Positions 13,128 through 17,917 of a stretch of 17,917 nt of DNA are shown here, one piece after another (position 1 is the first letter of the stretch; each line of letters starts with the position of its first letter). The position numbers and the translations under genes are program-made. Under the pieces are notes generated by a model that had not been told where the DNA came from, searched no databases, and was given only the letters and a program-made list of their open reading frames with translations. Origin of the DNA: an uncultured Eggerthellaceae bacterium (GTDB lineage: Bacteria; Actinomycetota; Coriobacteriia; Coriobacteriales; Eggerthellaceae); assembly GCA_947632575.1 (NCBI GenBank), contig CANRPV010000012.1:1-17917 (forward strand), in the 5' to 3' direction.

Positions 13128-13260
13128 TAAGAAAGCCAGATATGGCAGGACAAATCAGGTAAGCGTGTATAAATGGCGTCAGGGGGTATAAGAGATAAGT
13201 GGATATCTTTGCGGGCGTGTTCGGTCACCGCAGCCCGGACAGTAAAAACAACCCGTAGAT

Positions 13261-13429
13261 ATGGTTTACTCAAACGAAGATTTCTTTGCAAGCAAAGCGA
13301 CAAGTCGATGATGAGAGGTTCTATATCCGCTACAAGGCGGAGGCGTTGCCACGGGGCGAAAGCATCCAGACATTCTGCAGCCGCGACAAGGTTCCGTTCA
13401 ACCTTTTCAACATATATAACCTACTGTAA
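13261..13429 (+). pseudogene. Frameshifted IS66 accessory ORF
   Basis: The ATG at 13261 opens MVYSNEDFFASKATSR and then hits tandem TGA stops (13309-13314). In the neighbouring frame the sequence continues as DDERFYIRYKAEALPRGESIQTFCSRDKVPFNLF and ends at TAA 13427-13429. The pieces resemble the short first ORF of Bacteroidales IS66 elements (an 'MYSNEDF...FYIRYKAEALPRGESIQ.FC' protein). The C-terminal part after VPFNLF is also lost, replaced by NIYNLL. The gene is broken by at least one frameshift. Confidence 0.65.
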
Positions 13430-13443
13430 GCCGCATAATCACT

Positions 13444-13854
13444 ATGGACCATTATTCCGGCATGACTTCCGAAGAGAAATCTCTGCTGCTTATAGAGCAA
13501 CAGAAGAAACTTGATCAATTGGAGGAAACGCTCAAGGTCGAGATTAGAGAAACGGAAAGAATTAGAACCCGAAATGCAGAACTTGAAAGTCTAATTGCGC
13601 GACTTTTGGACCGGTTGGTTTCCACAGAAAATCGTATTGAAGAGAAATACAGGCTTCTGAACGAAATAAGTCAGAAACTTGACCGCATAACGGCCAACCA
13701 GCCTGATCCAGACAAGCCGTCGCCCAGAGAAAAGGAACTGCTGAGAATCATCGCCGACCTTCAGGGGGAGCTGCGTAACTGCAACAGGCTGACATATGAC
13801 AGCAAGAACCAGAAGCGTTCCTCTAAATCCAAAGACATCTCCGATTTCGATTAG
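13444..13854 (+). pseudogene. IS66 transposase, N-terminal fragment only
   Basis: The 136-residue ORF is a long coiled coil (residues 5-80, SLLLIEQQKKLDQLEETLKVEIRETERIRTRNAELESLIARLL) followed by a Pro/Asp linker and ELRNCNRLTYDSKNQKRSSKSKDISDFD. The last part resembles the 'LYGSKSQK' region that precedes the catalytic DDE domain in IS66 transposases, which are normally over 450 residues. Everything after that is missing. The reading frame is intact, so a short coiled-coil protein could still be made, but as a transposase it is dead. Family assignment rests on this pattern and the adjacent IS66 end. Confidence 0.55.
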
Positions 13855-13858
13855 ACTT

Positions 13859-15382
13859 ATGACATCTGAAAGTAATAAGCGATTAGCCAAGAATACATTA
13901 TTTATGTATTCTCGGATGATTGTATCCATGTTTATTGCATTATTCACGAGTAGAATCGTGTTGCAACAACTTGGAGAAACAGATTTCGGTGTCTATAATG
14001 TCGTTGCTGGTCTAATAGTCGTTTTTTCATTTGTAAGCGGCTCATTCGCAAGTGCGTCATCGAGGTTTATATCATATGCCATAGGTGAAGGTAATTCTGA
14101 TAGCATAAAAACTATTTTCTCTTCCCTCCTATTCGTTAATATAGGATTGTCTGCTTTAGTGATTATTTTGGCAGAGACAATAGGATTATGGTATGTAATC
14201 AATGTGCTGAATTATCCATCGGAATTGAGCACCACCGTAATGATAATTTATCAGATTTCTATCATCACTACTGTTTTCGGGATTTTAGCGATACCATTTA
14301 CATCTATGATAATTGGCCATGAGAAAATGGATGTATATGCTTATCTATCAATTTTTGATGCTATTGCTAAATTTGCGATAGCGATATCTCTTCTTTATTT
14401 TGATAACAAACTTGTATCCTATGCTATCATGCAATGTCTAATCGCATTATGCCTTCTCGCGATATATTCTTTTTATTGTTTTAATAACGGATTTTTACCC
14501 TCATTTTCTATAAAACCAAATTTCTCCAAAGTAAAAGAAATTTTAACCTTCTGTAGTTGGTCTTTATATGGTGGCGCTTGTAATATCGCTTCTACACAAG
14601 GTGTTAATCTATTGCTTAACTTCGTATATGGTGTTATCCTGAACACAGCTTATGGCCTAACGATGCAGGTACAGAATGCAATAAGGAGCTATAGTTTAGG
14701 GTTCCAGATAGCATTAAACCCTCAGTTGATTAAAACTTATTCTTCAGGCGATATGGAGGGACACCGTGCTCTTATCTTCAGAAGCGTAAGATATTCTTTC
14801 TTTCTTGTTCTCATTGTTGCATGTCCAATATACTTCAATGTCGAGGGTCTACTTAATCTATGGCTCGGCCAATACCCTACACAAACCATTTCATTCATTA
14901 AATGGATGGTGCTGGCAACTATTGTTAATGCTATGGCAAATCCATTTGGTGTCAGCGTTGAAGCATCAGGGAAAATAGGCAAGATGACATTTATAGCATA
15001 TACGATTCTTCTATTGTCACTTCCATTCTCCTGGATCTTTCTGAAACTCATCAATAATCCTGCTATCCCATTTATCGCTTTATTTGTCGCTCAGATTATT
15101 TCTATGTTAACACGACTCTTTTTTGCAAAAAAAGTCGCATTATTTCAACTATCATCCTTGATGAAAAGTGCTATCCTGCCATGTTTATGGGTTGGAATCA
15201 CATCTTTTGGCGCTTGCTGCCTCATTCGTCATTATATGACCGGCAACTCAATAACTATTTTGGTGCTAAGTGTCATTATAGGAATTATTATACCCGCAGT
15301 TCTCTCCTTTGGTTTAGGCATGAAAGCTCATGAACGGCAATGGGTCAAAAATATAGTTTTGAATAGATTGCATTTAAAATAA
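13859..15382 (+). CDS. wzx: Wzx-type polysaccharide flippase
   Basis: The ATG at 13859 yields a 507-residue protein with about 12-14 membrane helices and the N-terminal pattern of Bacteroidales Wzx-like flippases: NKRLAKNTLFMYSRMIVSMFIALFTSRIVLQQLGETDFGVYNVVAGLIVVFSFVSGSFASASSRFISY. Wzx proteins move undecaprenyl-linked repeat units across the inner membrane before polymerisation by Wzy. A further typical stretch is FCSWSLYGGACNIASTQGVNLLLNFVYG in the middle. The start lies four bases after the IS66 remnant stop. The coding sequence is clearly more AT-rich than the upstream genes, as usual for horizontally exchanged capsule cassettes. Confidence 0.92.
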   Translation: MTSESNKRLAKNTLFMYSRMIVSMFIALFTSRIVLQQLGETDFGVYNVVAGLIVVFSFVSGSFASASSRFISYAIGEGNSDSIKTIFSSLLFVNIGLSALVIILAETIGLWYVINVLNYPSELSTTVMIIYQISIITTVFGILAIPFTSMIIGHEKMDVYAYLSIFDAIAKFAIAISLLYFDNKLVSYAIMQCLIALCLLAIYSFYCFNNGFLPSFSIKPNFSKVKEILTFCSWSLYGGACNIASTQGVNLLLNFVYGVILNTAYGLTMQVQNAIRSYSLGFQIALNPQLIKTYSSGDMEGHRALIFRSVRYSFFLVLIVACPIYFNVEGLLNLWLGQYPTQTISFIKWMVLATIVNAMANPFGVSVEASGKIGKMTFIAYTILLLSLPFSWIFLKLINNPAIPFIALFVAQIISMLTRLFFAKKVALFQLSSLMKSAILPCLWVGITSFGACCLIRHYMTGNSITILVLSVIIGIIIPAVLSFGLGMKAHERQWVKNIVLNRLHLK

Positions 15383-15391
15383 TCGAGCAGA

Positions 15392-16381
15392 ATGTTTCCA
15401 CTAAAATATATCGTAAAACTTCCTTTATATTTCTTCAACTACCATCCTTCTTTCATCCACAAAGGGAAAGATTTCTATACTATAAATTATTCCGAAGGTG
15501 GAGAATGTCCAAAAAAAGAGGGTGTAGTTTTCATGTGCGATGGAAAGGTTAACCATGGTGGTCTTACTGACAGACTACAAGGAATCCTTACAACATTTGA
15601 AAACTCACAAAAACGAGGGATTCCATTTTATATTCATTGGGATTCCCCATTTATACTTGAACGTTATCTAGTTCCCAATGAAGTCGATTGGCGCATCTCA
15701 CCTGAGCAAATCTCATATAATAAACGATTTGCGTTTCCAATCATGCTTTGGCAGTGTAAAACCGACAAATATAGATCTTTAGCAAACAAGATAAACCTTG
15801 ACATGGCTCTAGTCCATCGAAAAAAGCAAGTACATGTCTACAGTAATTCCAATAATTCTAAAGGACGATATGCGCCCCTCTTTTCTAAGCTTTTTAAGCC
15901 AACTCCATTATTGAAGAATGAACTGAAAAGTCATCTTGACAAACTTGGTTCACATTACTGGTCTTTCTCATTTAGATTCCAGCAACTTCTCGGTGATTTC
16001 AAGGATATTTGTGGTATTACGCTCTCACCTCAAGAACAAGAATCTCTTATAAAGCAGGTCATATCGGAAGTAAAACACGTAATGACTGATATACCGGAAA
16101 ACTATAAGGTTCTTATAGCAAGTGATAGCATGCGATTTATAGATGCTATAAAAAATTTAGATACAAGATTTTACTCAGTTGAAGGCCGAATATCCCATGT
16201 AGACTTAGATTCAAACACTAACGATAATGCAGATGTATGGCTAAAGACTTTCGTTGATCAGCTGTTGATAATGAATGCTGAAAAGGTTTATCTTTTTAAA
16301 ACTGGACAAATGTATAATTCCGGGTTCCCACGCTTTGCCGCTGAGATAGGAGGAAAGCCCTTCATTCTGCACGAGTTTTAA
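15392..16381 (+). CDS. Putative fucosyltransferase-like polysaccharide biosynthesis protein
   Basis: This 329-residue cytoplasmic protein starts nine bases after wzx. The stretch MCDGKVNHGGLTDRLQGILTTFENSQKRGIPFYIHW (48-83) resembles the nucleotide-sugar-binding 'GGLGDRLRGI' region of NodZ/O-fucosyltransferase-like enzymes. Near the C terminus VLIASDSMRFIDAI, then AEKVYLFKTGQMYNSGFPRFAAEIGGKPF, fit the 'SDS' and 'S.FSR.A' motifs of that group. The donor is probably a GDP-sugar, the acceptor unknown. It would add a sugar to the lipid-linked repeat unit. AT-rich like wzx. The assignment rests on short motifs only, so a different glycosyltransferase family is possible. Confidence 0.55.
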   Translation: MFPLKYIVKLPLYFFNYHPSFIHKGKDFYTINYSEGGECPKKEGVVFMCDGKVNHGGLTDRLQGILTTFENSQKRGIPFYIHWDSPFILERYLVPNEVDWRISPEQISYNKRFAFPIMLWQCKTDKYRSLANKINLDMALVHRKKQVHVYSNSNNSKGRYAPLFSKLFKPTPLLKNELKSHLDKLGSHYWSFSFRFQQLLGDFKDICGITLSPQEQESLIKQVISEVKHVMTDIPENYKVLIASDSMRFIDAIKNLDTRFYSVEGRISHVDLDSNTNDNADVWLKTFVDQLLIMNAEKVYLFKTGQMYNSGFPRFAAEIGGKPFILHEF

Positions 16382-16471
16382 CGTCATATAGATTCTATTC
16401 GAAATCCTTATACTTATAGCTTCATATAATACACGCATTGGTCAATATTGCGCTCAACCGACGTTTTACAA

Positions 16472-16558
16472 ATGGCTAAAACGCATATCGCACTGCGTAT
16501 ACCGAATTCATTAAACTGGCACGATAACATGAAAGAGCGAATAGTTAGACTATTATAG
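16472..16558 (+). CDS. 28-codon ORF, doubtful
   Basis: The ATG at 16472 opens MAKTHIALRIPNSLNWHDNMKERIVRLL, ending at TAG 16556-16558 inside a hairpin. It could be a leader peptide, a gene remnant or chance; there is no recognisable ribosome binding site or homologue. Confidence 0.2.
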   Translation: MAKTHIALRIPNSLNWHDNMKERIVRLL

Positions 16559-16568
16559 TCTAACTATT
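16540..16568 (+). terminator. Strong AT-rich hairpin before the nucleotidyltransferase/kinase gene
   Basis: A perfect 13-bp stem (16540-16552 pairs with 16556-16568, AATAGTTAGACTA and its complement) closes a 3-base loop TTA, 19 bases before the next ATG. It may be an intra-operon attenuator or a terminator. With AT-only ends and no long U-run, its efficiency is uncertain. Confidence 0.5.
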
Positions 16569-16587
16569 TAGATAACAGAGCTTGACA

Positions 16588-17745
16588 ATGAAAAAGAAAG
16601 TATTTGTCTCTGGGTGTTATGACATGCTCCATTCCGGTCATGTAGCATTCTTTAAGGAGGCATCGAAATATGGTGATCTCTATGTAGGAATTGGTTCTGA
16701 CAAAACCATCGAGGAACTTAAAAATCGCAAGACCGTCTACTCCGAGAAAGAACGGCTATACATGGTCAAGTCGATCCGCTATGTTACCGATGCCTTTATC
16801 AATCCCGGCTCCGGTATGCTTGATTTCCTTGAAACGATTGACCGAGTGAAACCGGATATCTTCGTGGTCAATTCGGATGGCGGATCCGAGACAAAGAGGG
16901 AGCTATGCCGGAAGCTTGGTATACAGTATATCGAGCTGGAACGCACCCCCGATGCTGGTCTTGAAGCCCGGTCTACGACATCACTCCGCAAAGGGGTCAA
17001 ATCTCATCTGCCATATCGTATAGATTTAGCAGGCACATGGATTGATCAGCCCTACGTGTCCCAATATGCTCCAGGCTGGGCTATTACTATCTCCATAGAG
17101 CCAACCTATGAATTTATGGAGCGTGGCGGAATGTCGACATCCACGCGCAATGCTGCCAAGAAGATTTGGCCATATGAACTGCCCAACTATAATGAGGAAA
17201 TGCTGGCCCGATTGTTGTTCTGCTTTGAGAATGACCCGGAAACAGATAAAGGGCACATCTCCGGAGCTCAGGATGCTATCGGTATATGTATGTCTGGTCT
17301 CAACCGTCATTACTACGACAATACTTATTGGCCTACTCGCATACAGTCGTGCAACGATGAAAATATATTGGCTTGGTTGGAATCCCATCTCTGTGTTGTT
17401 CCTATGTTCCCCCGGCGTCAAGGTTGTTCTGTCGTAGAAGGTCGTGACATCACAACCGATAAAGTACGAGCACTGACGTCAGCCGCCGATAGATGCTGGG
17501 ATGCCATACTCAACTGTGACCTCGAACGATTCGCCAACGCATACCGCGATTCATTTGAAGCACAGATAGCGATGTTCCCGGCTATGATACAGCCCGGTGT
17601 CAAAGAATATATCGATGTATGGTGCGATAAAGCATTAGCGTGGAAGATGATTGGTGCCGGAGGAGGTGGTCATCTGGCGTTGGTTATCGACGGCGGAGTA
17701 CCCGACGGCGCGTTGCCCATAAAGATCCGCCGTCGTGGGTTCTAG
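16588..17745 (+). CDS. Bifunctional nucleotidyltransferase / GHMP kinase-like enzyme
   Basis: The ATG at 16588 gives 385 residues; the upstream TTG is not needed. Residues 1-136 form a cytidylyltransferase-fold domain with the HxGH motif (HSGH, 15-18), VGIGSDKTIEELKNRKTVYS (33-52) and RSTTSLR (128-134). Residues 140-385 are GHMP-kinase-like: LPYRIDLAGTWID (141-153), GHISGAQDAIGI (222-233) where the ATP loop lies in sugar kinases of the D-glycero-heptose kinase type, and GAGGGGHLALV (356-366). Together they would phosphorylate a sugar and activate it with a nucleotide for use by glycosyltransferases. The substrate is unknown; heptose- or fucose-like sugars are possibilities. It stands apart from the previous gene behind a hairpin and is less AT-rich. 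Confidence 0.8.
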   Translation: MKKKVFVSGCYDMLHSGHVAFFKEASKYGDLYVGIGSDKTIEELKNRKTVYSEKERLYMVKSIRYVTDAFINPGSGMLDFLETIDRVKPDIFVVNSDGGSETKRELCRKLGIQYIELERTPDAGLEARSTTSLRKGVKSHLPYRIDLAGTWIDQPYVSQYAPGWAITISIEPTYEFMERGGMSTSTRNAAKKIWPYELPNYNEEMLARLLFCFENDPETDKGHISGAQDAIGICMSGLNRHYYDNTYWPTRIQSCNDENILAWLESHLCVVPMFPRRQGCSVVEGRDITTDKVRALTSAADRCWDAILNCDLERFANAYRDSFEAQIAMFPAMIQPGVKEYIDVWCDKALAWKMIGAGGGGHLALVIDGGVPDGALPIKIRRRGF

Positions 17746-17917
17746 TATAATATCCAGTGAAATGCCGCTCTCAATGAATGACCTAAATTTTGATAGTCTT
17801 ATTAGTTTTCCATGTTCCCATTGACTACGCTCACTATAAAGATGAGTCCACTTTAAAAAGTCGACAGGTTAATAAAATATTTGAAAACTATCTTGCTAAA
17901 TTCTTGCATATGTCATA
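17746..17917. other. Non-coding end of the window
   Basis: No gene, hairpin or clear promoter is visible in these 172 AT-rich bases. A short minus-strand open stretch exists but has no start codon in context and no family resemblance. Confidence 0.5.

Larger units (their letters stand above)
13159..13854 (+). mobile_element. Truncated IS66-family element
   Basis: The left end starts with GTAAGCG (13159-13165), typical of IS66 terminal repeats. It is followed by a frameshifted accessory ORF and the N-terminal part of a transposase. The catalytic domain and the right terminal repeat (expected CGCTTAC) are absent, and the flippase gene begins four bases after the last stop. The element is therefore a remnant, cut at its right side by a deletion or by replacement of the biosynthetic genes. 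Confidence 0.65.

Noticed and set aside
17746..17917. Minus-strand open stretch (SERSQWEHGKLIRLSKF...) at the window end
   Set aside because: No start codon in context, continues as antisense of the kinase gene, and no recognisable family.
1..17917. CRISPR array
   Set aside because: No regularly spaced repeats of 20-40 bases with unique spacers; the only regular array is the 12-bp set at 4805-4888, which has no spacers.

Overview
The window looks like a chromosomal segment from a gut Bacteroidales bacterium, possibly Muribaculaceae; the family assignment is inference. The evidence is several Bacteroidales-type -7 boxes (TAnnTTTG), a NusG/UpxY-type capsule regulator, a Bacteroidales-type tyrosine recombinase and an IS66-type remnant.

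Layout. (1) 1-2892 is ordinary chromosome: a tRNA-Thr (minus strand, cut by the window edge), a MATE transporter (minus) and a MetE-like protein (plus) that has lost the zinc ligands of methionine synthases, closed by a strong terminator. (2) 2973-4120 holds two overlapping genes of unknown function with their own promoter and terminator. (3) About 4149-9219 is a compact replication and mobilization module. It contains an excisionase-like HTH protein, a winged-helix replication initiator with an internal 12-bp repeat array beside an AT-rich tract (probable origin), a DnaC-like loader, a degenerate toprim/primase-like protein, a small ORF carrying palindromes (candidate oriT), a relaxase, MobC and a membrane-anchored accessory protein. 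Nearly all of its genes overlap or are a few bases apart, so it is probably one operon.

(4) 9281-10883 is the most interesting part. A tyrosine recombinase is followed by a terminator and then by a ~180-bp segment bounded by two 25-bp sites. The sites have identical flanks in direct orientation, but their 5-bp centres are exact reverse complements. This has the architecture of a phase-variable promoter (inverton) directly upstream of an UpxY-like antiterminator. A third, partial copy of the site overlaps the recombinase start codon. The best Bacteroidales -7 box in the segment points away from the capsule genes in this assembly, so this copy may be in the OFF state.

(5) 10884-17745 is the polysaccharide locus. 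It begins with an UpxY-like protein carrying an unusual ~140-residue C-terminal extension, followed by two tightly linked unknown genes. A truncated IS66-type element comes next. Then come AT-rich biosynthetic genes (a Wzx flippase and a fucosyltransferase-like protein) and a fused nucleotidyltransferase/GHMP-kinase-like enzyme. The last ~170 bases contain no gene I can support.

Proposed working model (inference): the recombinase flips the promoter segment, the promoter drives the upxY-like gene, and the UpxY-like protein lets RNA polymerase read through the long operon. The mobilizable module lies immediately upstream and has no other recombinase in the window, so it may share this one or have lost its own.
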